From Apium graveolens (Eukaryota; Streptophyta; Magnoliopsida; Apiales; Apiaceae), in the NCBI RefSeq assembly GCF_009905375.1, contig NW_027419138.1:1-64000 (forward strand): a DNA stretch of 64,000 bases. The letters are read 5' to 3'. A program made the translations under genes and the position numbers. The notes beneath the pieces are model-generated. The model was not told where the DNA came from. It did not search any database and saw nothing but the letters and a program-made list of their open reading frames with translations. Position 1 is the stretch's first letter. Each line of letters starts with the position of its first letter. This document shows, in pieces, positions 35,539-48,059 of this stretch.

Positions 35539-37125
35539 AAAATTCAAATATTTAAGTGATGATTTATCATACTTTAGTTTCTAATATAAATGTGTATCAA
35601 TGGTAGAAAAATAATTACCTAATTTTGTTAATGTAGCTATTAGGTACTTTTATTTCAATCCATTTTTCATTTGATGAAGAGGTCTTTGGAAAATTATTTA
35701 ATCTCCTTGTTGCCTATATGGTATGTGGTATCTCACATCCTAATTCCATTCTAATCCACTAATGTGTGTAAGGGGTTTTATAAATTTTCATTTGATATGT
35801 AAGGGTGGACTACGGGTAATGAGTTTTACTTATGATACTAAAAAAATAACTTTACAACATTCAAATGTGGTATAGAAGTGTTACAAACTACTATTTGAAA
35901 ATGCTAGTTTATTATGACTACATGTCAAATGAGAATTTATCAAATCAATCATCCACTTGTCTAACATATTAGAATGAACTCGGGTGTCTAATACTAAATA
36001 ACACTGGGAGCTGCAGGGGATTGAAATTTCTATTTCATGATGGTGATATTGTAAGTAAACTCGATAAATATAATGACTTGTAATTTAGAAATTCAGTTTA
36101 ATTAAATTTATTTGATGGTCCTCTCTTAGTAAAATGAATAATGATACGATGAATATATGAGGTAACTCAAGGGGAAATTGGGATTGATTTTCAAGTGTTG
36201 TGATGGAACTAATGGAGAAGCAGTCTGCATAAACTACATGGGTTCACTCTTACTCTAACCTTTAGTGTAATCCGTGGAAGCGACCAACATCAATTTATGC
36301 TTATGGTTTGTGTACAATATTCTCTTAAAAAATTGGTTGAAACATCAAAGAAGCACATATATGTGACGAAATGCATAAATTGTATAACATAATGTTTATA
36401 GATTCTTCACTTTGTTTAACAGCCTCGCGTATATTCCTTTTTGTTTTTCCTATGTTCCTTCTTGCTTTGAATTATCTCTGCATTTTCTAACGAGTCTGGA
36501 TATGAAATTTAATAATAAAAATAAATACGAAATTGATGTGTTTCATTTAAGACTTTACAAATATGTAATAATGGTATGTCATCATTTACATGTATAATAA
36601 TTTGATTTGTGAGAAGGGAATTGGACATCTGTAGTGTGACAATGTTTCTGTTTGTATAAATGAACGTGTTCGAAGTGGATTGGTACCTTAATCCATTTGT
36701 GGTTGGAGATTTGATGGACGTTTGCAGCTCTTCGCCTCCTCGTCAAAAATTAATTTCTTAATGTCTATATTCAATTGTAATTTACAATAATATTTTAGAT
36801 CCTAATACGCTTGACCCCCGGGCCACAGCCAACGGTTAGAAACAAAGTGGTATGATGTAAGTACAGTTCTATTTAATTACAAGAGAAACCATAATGAATA
36901 CTTCAAAATAGTTTGTCCAATAATCGTCTAAAAAGGAAAGCCAGCTAGAAAAATAATTGCTGCCAAATTAATGTTGTTTGCTACAAAATAATGCTCTCTG
37001 ACATACACCCTTTCCATTAAAGATAAATACCAGACAATGGGATGCTTCAAATCTTTTTGTGTTACTTGTTCTGCTTTTGGGGGTGATAGAGATGTTCTAA
37101 ACTATTTTTTGGTTTGCACCCATGA

Positions 37126-37197
37126 TGGCATTTGGTCTAGTTGTATGATTCTCGCTTAGGGAGTGAGATATTCCGAGTTCAATTCTCAGAATTCCCC
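37126..37197 (+). tRNA. tRNA-Pro(AGG)-like pseudogene (unit B)
   Basis: Same 72-base degenerate tRNA-Pro as at 12831, with the same acceptor and T-stem mismatches. Confidence 0.6.
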
Positions 37198-37575
37198 ATT
37201 TTCATGACTATTTTAATTTTTTTTACTGCCCAGCTTATCACATAATGTTATAAGCCTATAAGTAGTTTTCCACTTTCATATGAGATGTAGCAGAATTAAA
37301 ATTACTTCGAAGAAATTCTACTACAGTAATATTCCAATCAAACAAACATCAAAATATAGGAATTGTCTAACATAAGTACAGCAAAATCTAAGTAATATGA
37401 AAATTTAAGGTAAAAACAAAACCAGTTCACTTGAAAACAAAGCAATAGCAACTACTTACTAAATCCCTTAAATTAAGCTGACTTGAAAAATAAGAATTGT
37501 TTTTTATCTCGCTACCTTAAAGAAACTCTTACCTCAAAGGTTTTGATTGGTGTCTCTGTTTTAACCCCCTTTACG

Positions 37576-38168
37576 CACCAAGCACCCTTAGCACATGTTA
37601 TGGTCACAATCATTTAGGATATTACAATATTAACATTGCCAGGCATCTGTCAATTGGACATGTTTTTTCTTTCACTAGAGTAACATCAACTTCAGATAGC
37701 CCATTTTCTAATCTTTTAAGAAAGTTTGAAAAATATCTTCCAGTTACCTTTGTTAAATTTATAAGCTCATTACGATTTTTTTTATTAAATTCTTCTGAGC
37801 TAGCCTCATCCCTAAAGTATTTTTGCAGCTTATTCTCTTCGTAGTCATGGAGCCTTTCCAAAGCCACCTCAGACTCACCTTGTGGTTAATCAATTTGTTT
37901 TTTTTTCGTATATGCTTCTGGTGGCATAGATTATCCATAAATATAAGTCCATTTTAACACTCGCCTTCATTCAAAAATCTGCTCCCAAGCTTCCATAAAG
38001 AAGCTTGGGTGTTCTCGCTGACAATATTTTTTCTCGAGTTTCTGAAGTTTCTTATTTTATATCTCGCTTAGATCTACTAATGCTTTCTGTCTTGACTTTT
38101 CATTTACAACCAACCTTTCATAATAATGAGCATATCTCTTGATGTATTCATTGGTCCTGACCCTCTTG
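37576..38168 (-). pseudogene. ARIADNE-type RBR ligase fragment (module b, unit B)
   Basis: Counterpart of 13280-13870. An extra T near 37667 (KEKTCPIDRC instead of KEKHVQLTD) shifts the frame before the zinc finger, a lesion private to this unit. Other stops are shared with unit A. Confidence 0.75.
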
Positions 38169-39517
38169 TTTCCCTTACCCTTGTCTCCATTACCCTTCTT
38201 CGAATTCGGGCTCAACCATGTCACCTATAAAAAAATAACAATGGAATAAGGATATCATGTTAACTCGTCTTATAGCATAAAAAGAATATATGAACATTCA
38301 GACTAATAGATACTAGTGTCAGTTTTCAGGGCTCGTTCCTTTCTTAAACACAAGAAACTCAAAAGCAAATTGGGAAGTATTCAGAAAATCAACAATCACA
38401 AGCTAACACCTTTGTCAAAGACTCATATTAGTAAATCAACAATGCAGGCAAAACTTTCACCTTTGTACTTGGTAAGGTACAAATTCTGTATATTGCAGAT
38501 CCCGTCTTGGTGAGAGAAATTAATATAAGCAAAACATTAGACTTGGGAAAGCCTGCTTACTTGCAGAAGGGTAGGGGGCCTCTACTATGCAAAGGTTTGA
38601 TTACAACAAATCAGGAAGTTTGGTCTCACCAGAGAAAAAACATTGCTCATAATCTTTTTGTAGACAAAGTCAACGTACTCCTTATTCATAAGCTTTAGTT
38701 CTATATTATCTATTGATTGACTAGTTGAGATTATATACCTTATGTAATAATTGGTCGCAGGACATGCTAAGCATAGTGTTAGTTTCCGGGAGCAAACTAA
38801 TCAAATCTTTGGAGAATGTGGTTGGGGATAGTGGGAAAATTGCAGAGATAAAAGGGGATGATTATGCGAGGGATTTCACATGCCATGTGTTATCTACTAT
38901 CATGTTTGGGGAAAACTATCCTATAAACACAGGCTTGTTTTTAAATGTAGAGCTCTTAAACAAGCCTCTGGTTCGCCAACCATACTCAATGGTCGTCCTT
39001 TGTACAGGTGAGGAACTCCATACTTGTTCTTTCAGACTAATAACAGTAATTCAGACTAACAATCACAAGTTACTCCAAAAGTTGTTGACAAATTTTTAGT
39101 CTGCCCTAAACCAGTTACATATCTGCTAACAGAATCACTTTAAACAAACACCCAAAATCACTAAATCACACATGGCCATAAAAGAATTCACAATTAAAAC
39201 CACACGAAAGATTCGAAAACCACAACAACTAAACCAAAATCAACAATTAACAAAACAAATAAAGGCCTTTTGAGCAGCCAAAACAGAGTCAACCACCACA
39301 GCTTTGACTTTACACAGATGTTCTGTATATGTTGACTATACACAAATACTAATTTGGGGCACTTTCAAAGAGAACATTAACAAAGTGACACATATATACA
39401 GTCCGAGAGACACACAAACAGTCAGAGAGAGAGAGTAAGAGAGAGAGAAAGAGAGAGAAAGAACACCTGTGTACTTAGCCTCGCCAGTTTCAGCCTCTGA
39501 TTTGAGGTTTCAGCCAT
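38057..39517 (-). CDS. Putative chimeric two-exon gene (unit B)
   Basis: The same model as in unit A: ATG at 39517, 17-codon exon 1 to donor at 39467/39466, acceptor before 38224, TAA at 38057. Start, donor, acceptor, phase and stop are all kept. Visible amino-acid changes are one Ser to Leu near the start of exon 2. Evidence is still only splice signals and conservation among tandem copies. Confidence 0.35.
38462..39007 (+). pseudogene. CYP714-like P450 fragment (unit B)
   Basis: Exon A ends at 38674 (donor AAC|GTACTCC), intron 38675-38760, exon B 38761-39007. It differs from unit A by EMLSIG to DMLSIV and by CAAG to CAAC at the donor. The frameshift after GENYPIN is shared. FYR near the end has become LYR. 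Confidence 0.8.
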
Positions 39518-39856
39518 CATTTGTAAACCCTAGCTGCGCCGTGAAAGAAAGAAGAGAAAGAGGGGAAACGATGTAATTGAAATTTTGGGGGTAAATAAAG
39601 TATATACCTAAAAACTAAGTCGGCTAATAATAGTTGAATTTAGCCATGTCGTGCAATAAGACCTTGTTTGGTTGAAAAAAATGAATCAGAGTGTTATCCC
39701 AGTTAAGCTTCTGTATAAAACCTCCTGTTATCAACCAAAATACAAACATTATCATCCACTTTACAAAAATTTACAAACATTTAATTAAATTTCAAATTTA
39801 AAAATTATAAATAAAGTAGCAATTGTTTTGATACAAATTTTATTAATAATAATGAA

Positions 39857-42800
39857 TTACACCAAGTCATCATCATCACTAAATTCATCATTTTCCGTTC
39901 CATTTTCTTCGTCTTCATCTTCGACTTCCTTATCATTTTTACTTTCTTCTTCATCATCATGATGTATCGAGTAGTCATTTTCAAACATCCTTAAATCAAC
40001 AAAAAAATTTGAAGGATCACGAATAGTAACACTTTCGACATGGGAAGATGAAGCATTTGACACTTCATTTTGTAAAGCATCATCGATGATTTTGATATCT
40101 TCCTTGGTTGACACACTTTCATCAACTTATCGACTCTTTGTTGTTAGAACCGTGTACCATGATGATTTTGCATTTAAAATATTTGGTGCATAGTACACTT
40201 GATGAGCTTGGCTAGCCAACACAAACACGTCATCAACATTTAGTTTTGATTTGACATCCACGGTAGTCATCCGATGTCTATCAACTTTGACATGTGTCGT
40301 ATGATCAAACCAATGACACTTGAAGACAATCACTTGATGTCCATTATGATAGAAGAGTTTTAAAATTTCTTCCACCCTTCCGTAATAGTTTCTATAAGTT
40401 TCATTGTAAGAAGTCCCTACAATTATAATTGTTTAAAATTTTGATTAAAAGATAAAGAAAAAGTATGTTTCAAATATTATGAGTAAAAGTCTCACCGATG
40501 ACAACTATACCGGAATTTGTTGAAGTGAGCTCCTTATCATTTGGGCAACTAAATTTGTAACCATTGCATTTGCACGCTTTATAAGACTCCACTTTAAACA
40601 TCGGACCTCTTATTAGGTCTAGAAATTTCTTTTTGAGCTCTTCATCATCTTGTACCTAAAACATGTGTGACATGATACATAAATATAAGAATAAATTTAA
40701 AGATTGCATGAGAAATATATATAATATGTGTATAGGTGTTTATATATAAATCAAAACACATACCCTTCTTTCAAACCAATCTTTAAAATTTTCTTTTTGG
40801 TATTGTTCTTTTTCGGTGTCATTGAGAAGGGGGTAATGTTGTTGCACTAACTTCTGGAATCCACTACATTTTTTTGTTCAAAAATAAGAAAAAATAAGTT
40901 GTAAACTAAATTCTTAATTTTTGAAGTAAAGAGGGTTTAGAAAAATCTTATTGCAAGTACTTTCCAACTTCCGATGAATTAATAAGAACATAGTATGCCA
41001 CAAGTTCATGTTCATCACCATTCAAGATTCTATCTCTACTTTGTAGACTAGGATGTGTCATATATGTATAAACTTCTAACAATTCGACATCATGAAACTT
41101 TCGAGGTGCCTCATTCCGACGTAACTGACCATACACAACTTTTGAATTAAAAAATACTGAGCAAAAGTGTACACTTTCCTCCTCAATATAGCGTTGTGCC
41201 ATGGAACCTTCTGCTCGAGCTTTGTTTCCAACTTTCAATTTCAGGTTATGCAAGTATCTCTCCACAAAATACATCCAACGCCCATTAGCCGGACCCCCCA
41301 ACTTACACTCGGTAGCTAAATGGAGTGGCAAGTGCTCCATCGGATCAAAAAACCCTGGAATGAAGACAGTTTCAAGTTTTGACATTATTCTCACTATATT
41401 TGAGTATTTGAGTATTTGACGAGCATAATCTTGAAAGAAGTTGCACAACTCAATAATAGGATCAGCTACATGTTTCGGAAGTAAGTCACGACAAATGATA
41501 GGCAACAACTTTTGCATGAAGACGTGACAGTCATGTGCTTTCATCCCACGAATGCAATTTTTTTTCCAATTTACGCACCTTGATATATTCGAGGCATACC
41601 CATCTGGAGGTTGTAATTCTTCAATCCACTTGAACAGCTTATGAATTTGTTCTTTGGAAAGAGCGTATAGCGCATGTGGTTCCGTACAATCATCTTGAAT
41701 CCACAAATCACGATGCACACTTAATTCTTTACAATCTTTCCTCGCTTTTGTGTATTCTTTGGACTTCTTTCCATCATCAAGAATTGTGTAGATTATGTTG
41801 TCAAAGATATTTTTTCAGTGTGCATAATGTCAATGTTGTGATGAAGGCTAAGTTTCTCCCAATATGGAAGCTCAAAAAATGGAGAACTGTGAGTCCAATT
41901 ATGTGTCACACCATAATCCCTTGGTTTTCTCTTTGTTGACTTTCCTGAAGGGGGGAATTGTATCTGCTCGCACATGGTCTTTGCAAAAGATCCTGAATGT
42001 TTAGCGCAGAATGTTCGGGTCTCAATAATTCCAACCCTTGTACTCCTTCTCAGGGGATCATCTGCTTCCAAAAAATACCGAGCAGTGCCATAAAAAGTAG
42101 ATTTACCACCATGTTTGAGTTGTTTAGCTTTTACCTCTCCCATGCAAACCGGACATGCTAACTTACCTAAAACATATGTAAAAAACTCAATAAATAAACA
42201 TATGTGAAATTATATAAAATATGTGCACATATGTGTGTTTATAAAATAAAACACGTACCCTTAGTGGACCACCCACTCAGCATGGCAAGTGCAGGAAAGT
42301 CACTAATTGTCTATAAAAGTGCAGCCTTCATCATAAATTTGTACGTGAATATATGTCATATGTTTCCACCCCGGTATGCCACAAGAATTTCAACTCATCA
42401 ATTAGCGGTCTAAGATAAACATGTAAGTCTTTTGTAGGATCTATTGGTCCAGGAATAAGAAGAGGCATGAACATGTATGGAGCCTTAGTACACATAGAGG
42501 GGGGAAGATTATACACAACAATCACCACAGGCCATACAGTATACTCCTTGGCATGAGCATCGTGAAAGGGATCAAATCCTATTAGTACATAGTCCGAGTC
42601 TAACATTTCTAATCTCTTTGAAAATCGTGTAAATCTACGATCAAATTGTTTCCATTCATCTCCATCTGCTGGGTGACTTAATTGACCTTCAACAACAACT
42701 CTATCATGATGCCATCTCATACATTTTGCAGTTTTCTCAGCCATGAATAAACGCTGCAATCTCGTGGTAATAGGAAAATAACGCAAGATCTTACGCGAGA

Positions 42801-43547
42801 TCTTCTGTTTTTTAGGATCCTTTTGCACTTTGTAACGGTCTCTTTTGCATATATCACACTTGGTCTTCTCACTGTGTTCCTTGTAGAATAACATGCAATC
42901 ATTCTCACAAGCATCAATCTTTTCATACTCCATGTTCAATCCTCTAATCATCTTTCGTACAGTGTAGTACTTCTCAGGCAACTTATGATCATTAGGGAAT
43001 ACTAATCCAATGAGGTGTAGCAAGTCATCAAAACCATTATTACTACAATTATGCCTATTTTTCCAATGAAGCAACTCCATTATAAACTCCAATATTGTAA
43101 AATTGGCATTATTTGGATATATTGGTTCGGAAGCGGTATTTACCATCTCGTTAAATTCTTTTGCTTTTGCATTCGGTTCTTCATCAAAATCTTCACAATC
43201 CTCAAAATCATCATCATGTGTATCATACATATCATCATCTCTGTAGCTAGTATTGCCAAAACTCGTTCCAACATCATTGCGCAACACATCTTTTTCCCCA
43301 TGACAATCCCATCTAGTATACCATTACATAATACAATGTCGATACAAATCAACTTTCACGGTACTAGGATACTTGTAGTACTCATTACCACAATTTTTGC
43401 ACCGACATCTTATAAGACCGTTGTCTTCGGATCAAGATTTTCAATAGTAAATTTAATGAAATTATCCACACCATTTTTGTAATCTTCCGTTAAATATTTT
43501 GCCTCGTTAAATCGATGACGACCAATCCAACTACGATCGGATGTCAT
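39857..43547 (-). pseudogene. CACTA transposase (tnp2 type), C2, decayed
   Basis: ATG at 43547. DUF4218 is uninterrupted (40948-41718), lacking the one-base insertion of C1 and C3. The first Transposase_21 part is one frame of 318 codons, but only because an extra T near 42584 compensates an older frameshift. The stretch between them reads SKRLEMLDSDYVLI instead of the family-like EIRNVRLGLCTN. Shared nonsense codons remain at 43324-43326, 42311-42313 and 40127-40129. Transposase_21 proteins cut CACTA ends; this copy cannot make a full one. Confidence 0.9.
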
Positions 43548-43902
43548 CTATAAAATGATCAATAAAAATAAATTACCAATTTAATTATGGAAACTAAGAT
43601 TATCTCATTATTAAATACCATATTAGTCACCAAAAAATAAACAAATAATAATCACATTATTCTTGAAAAAAAATTTAATCTACTCAAATTTATAAAGATT
43701 ATCACAATTAAACTATTTAAAACAAAAATCTGTAAAAGAATTACACTTACTTGATGATTTGAGATTTGAGATGCTCACATGAAGAAGTAATTTTTAGTAG
43801 AAAACCAAAAAAAGTAGTGAAATGGGGAGAAAGTATGAAGGGAGAAACAATGGAGAAAACGGCTACTGGAATGGAGAAAGGGGTAGGGTTTCCGAAATGA
43901 GC

Positions 43903-44615
43903 ACGGGTTAATTCAACCAGAAATAGTCGAATTTAGTACGGGTCAATTCCACCAGAAGCGGTCGAATTTAGTAACGCCCTAAAATCAGTCGAATTTATAT
44001 TTATGCTACTAGTTATAGTTGTATTTATTTACATTCAACCGCAGCTGGTCGAATATAGTAAGATTTAATTCCACCAGACACGGTTCAATTTAGTATGTCA
44101 ATAAATGCTTCCCACTGTAGTCGAATTTAGGAATATTCAACCGCCTACGGTCGAATTTATCTCTGTTCTACCAAGGTCAGTTGAATTTATATAAATTCAA
44201 CTACCTTAGGTCGAAAATATAATATTCAACCGCCTACGGTCGAATTTATCTCCGTTCCACCAAGGTCAGTTGAATTTATATTATTTCGACTGTTGTTGGT
44301 CGAAAATAGCAGAAATTATTCAAATTTTTTTTTAGAGGGAAATTCCCTGCCCACTGAAAATTTTAAATTAAAGGGCGGCAATTTTTCCCGCCGATCCCAC
44401 TTATTAAATTCGACCAAATTCAGTCGTGCTAAATTCGACCGAAAAGAGAAGTTAGTCGAAAATAACCGTAAATTCGACCGGGTTATTTCGACTGCCGCTA
44501 AATTCGACCAAATGTTGGTCGAATTTAGCCGCACCTACTAAATTCGACCGAATATAGTAGACTTTACGTGCAGTCAAATTTAATTGGTTGAAAATACACT
44601 AATTCTCTTGTAGTG
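43903..44615. repeat. CACTA subterminal repeat array (C2)
   Basis: TCGACC/GGTCGAATTTA array equivalent to 19603-20315. The end sequence is TAGTG at 44615. Confidence 0.75.
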
Positions 44616-47600
44616 ATATTTTGAAGACTACACGTATATCATTATAGATTTTTGTATTCTGTGGACAATCACAAGAAAGTTTATGTGATTTAACAACAAT
44701 GCCATCATAAAATCTTACATAAGTTATCACTATTTCCCTATATATATGACCATTAAAAAACATGGCCACACTTTAATACTCAGATATATTTATTTGATTT
44801 TCTAATTAGTAAAATATATGTTATATTAATTATGTGTTAAGTTTTATAAAAAAGCTAATAGAAGAAATAATGAAAGGCTTTATCAGGGTAATCTTTAAAG
44901 TAAATAATAGCAAATTGGCAATGACTACTAAAATCTAGCTCGTAAAGAAGCCAAAGAAGCTTGACAAGTAAATAGTTATAATATCATTGATTGATCAAAC
45001 CTTAATATAGCTCGTAAAAAAGCTAAAGAAGCTTGACAAGTAAATATTTATAATATCATTAATTGATCGGCCTTCAAAATGTTAGAGATCATCCATTTAT
45101 TCAAGGCATGTGTCTACACCTTATGTAAAAAATTTGGCATTGGTGAGTTGATGCAGTTAAATTTTGTGGCTTCAGGCTCATAAATATAAGATTAAATAAC
45201 ATTCAAATCTTAATTTATTGAGAATTAAAAGATATTCAAGTTTTAATTAAACAACTTTGCAAACTTGAAGGACTATTCAATTTATTTCTAAAGAGATTAA
45301 AATAATATTTTATTGTGCCAATTAACAATTAGTCAATTACCCTTTCATTAGGGACACTTGTATAGTCCAGTTTCAAAATAACTCATGTGTCCTTTTGGTG
45401 AACCACCAACAAATCATGGGTATGCATATATGTTAATAATCTAAAAATCATTATTTCACTTTAAAAATATATTATGGATAAATATACATATTCATATATT
45501 ACTACTTATTTAATATTTGTCCTTATCCTTTTTGTAAAAAAAATGTGCCCCTTACTCCTAAAATAATTGATTTTTGGATATACTATCTCTTACTATCCAA
45601 AATTACATAATATTTAAAAATGTTTGGTTTATATTGTAGTTAAGCTACATTGTACATAACATTAAAAAAATTATATTGTGCATTGTGCATTGTATTCAAA
45701 TAATTTTTTTTAAATATGTAAATACCTGTCATCAATTAAAATTGCATATTTTTAATAAAAAATGTGTCTTTCATATTATGGTCATAACAAAAATTGTTGT
45801 GAATAAGTGAATACAGTTCAATCAAACTTGTTAGAGTTTAATGAAATAACTCGGAAAATACACAATGTATGCTAAGTGTTAACTTTTATTATATGAGTGC
45901 TCAGTACATATATATGAAAAGCATAAACAGAAACAAATGACTTAGCTACATACAAACTAGAAGAACATGGCAACTAACTTCCTATTACAACTCATTATTC
46001 AAATGTAACTGATAAACACCTCATAAACACCTAAAAAGACTCCAGGAATACATTGACTATGTCCAACATATAGACTCCACATTTGCAGATCAACCCAACC
46101 AACAAGGACAAACAAATAGCGAAGCCCACAAACTCAGATTAAAGCCCAACAAAAAAGTCCAACTATATTATATATAAATATATGTAAAAAATTGTACTTT
46201 TCCAGCTGTATACAGATATCATAAATTAAATGAGTATTTATGAAATTTGTATTTGGTGGATGTTATCCAGCTGTAAACATACGTTATACTTTGAAATCAT
46301 TGGTAATATTATTGACTTATTTTTTCATATCCCTGTATTCTACTATAAATACCTGCATAATCTATGTTCCTCATATACAAATTACAAATCAAAGAGTGTC
46401 CTTGTTTATACATTCTTGTATAGAATGATAGTAAAAGGACCTCTCATATAATGATAATGTAAAAATATTCAAATTTGTAAACAAAAATTTGTTATAGTTT
46501 ATCAAATCCATATAATTTGAGGATATTCATGGTACATCATTATATTGAAATTAATTTTTTAAGATGATGATGTTTCATGAACAATCCTTAGATTATATAG
46601 ATTTCGTTTGTTAACAGTTGTATTCATAGAAATAGAAATGCATATTAATTGAAGAAAATTAGTGATATAATTTTTTTTATATTACTGGTTAGTTATATTA
46701 TGGAGGATTTGTGAATGCAATAAGTTGTTTCAATAATTTGGAAACTTGAGCTAATATGATCCTTAACCATAGGGGAGATCGGATTGCAAAGTCTTGTTGC
46801 CATAATTTTTAATTTTCTGTTTATCAATTTTAATCATGTATGTTTATATTCATAGGTGAATATAATAGTGGGGTACCGGTGATACATGAGTATATCAAAA
46901 TTCAAATATTTAATTGATAATTTATCATACTTTAGTTTCTAATATCAATATGCATCAATGGGAGAAAAATAATTAGCTAATTTTATTAATGTGGCTATTA
47001 AGTACTTTGGTCACAATCAATTTTTCATTTGATAAAGAGGTCTTTGGAAAATCATCTAATCTCCTTGTTGACTCTATGTCATCTGGTATCTCACACCCGT
47101 AATTCCATTCTAATCGGCTAATGTGTGTGTAATGAGTTTTATAAATTTTCATTTGACATGTAATGGTGGACTACCTCACAATGAGTTTTACTTATGATAC
47201 TAAAAAATATACCTTGACAACATTCAAATGACCTATAGGAGTGTTACAAACTACTATTTGAAAATGCTAGTTTATTATGACTACATTTCAAATGAGAATT
47301 TCCCAAATCAATTATCCAAGCTTCAACATATTAGAATGAACTCGGGTGTTTGATACTAAATAACACTAGCAGTACAGGGGATTCAAGTTTCTACTTCATG
47401 ATGGTGATATGCCTCTAAGTAAACCCCATAAATATAATCCCTTATAATTTAAAAATTCAGTTTAATTCAATTCTTTTGATAGTCCTCTCTTAGTAAAATA
47501 AATAATGATACAATGAATAGAGGAGGTAACTCAAAGGAAAACTGGGATTCATTTGCAAGTGTTGTGATGGAACTAATGTAGAAGCTGTCTACATAAACTA

Positions 47601-48059
47601 CACGCGTTCACTCTTGCTCTAGCCTTTAGTGTAATCCATGGAAGCGACCAAGATCAATTTATACTTATGGTCAGTGTACAATATTCTCTAAAAAATGGTT
47701 GGAACATCAAAAAAGCACATATATGTGACCGACTGCATAAATTGTATAATATTATGTTTATAGATTCTTCACTTTGTTTAACAACATCCTGTGTATTCCT
47801 TTTTGTTTTTTCTTATGTTCCTTTCTGCTTTGAATTATGTCTACATTTTCTAGTGAGTTTGGATATGAAATTTAATAATAAAAAAGAATAAGAAATTGAT
47901 GGGTTTCATTTAAGAATTTACAAATATGTAATAATGGTATGTCGCCATTTACATGTATAATAATTTGAATTGTGAGCAGGGAATTGGACATCTGTAGTGT
48001 GTAGATGTTTCTATTTGTATTAAATAAACGTGTTCGAAGTGGATTGGTAGCTTAGTCAT
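44616..48059. repeat. Module a, left arm (unit C)
   Basis: Counterpart of 1898-5310, AT-rich and non-coding, with the solo LTR at 45795-46151 and a cysteine-rich-peptide-like fragment at about 47545-47665. Confidence 0.8.
45795..46151 (-). mobile_element. Solo LTR, copia type (unit C)
   Basis: Orthologue of 3072-3417, 357 bp here because of an 11-bp tandem duplication (AAACACCTCAT type) near 46015-46032. Confidence 0.6.

Larger units (their letters stand above)
28430..38224. repeat. Module b (unit B), split by a copia element
   Basis: Counterpart of 9049-13926, interrupted at 29928-34868 by the retrotransposon. A 57-bp segment near 28915 present in units A and C is missing. It carries the 313-bp solo LTR, the tRNA-Pro pseudogene and the second ARIADNE fragment. 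Confidence 0.8.
20316..44615. repeat. Tandem macro-repeat unit B (24.3 kb with insertions)
   Basis: Second complete unit. Removing the copia element and one target-duplication copy leaves about 19.35 kb. The remaining excess over unit A is mostly the 745-bp CACTA-end fragment plus one 240-bp direct repeat. It also has private deletions at about 22905 and 28915 (57 bp). Confidence 0.95.
39619..44615 (-). mobile_element. CACTA (En/Spm) element, copy C2
   Basis: Same layout as C1, with the right terminus at 44615. This copy has the longest uninterrupted transposase frames (42331-43287 and 40948-41718). The left terminus is again not recognisable. Confidence 0.8.
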
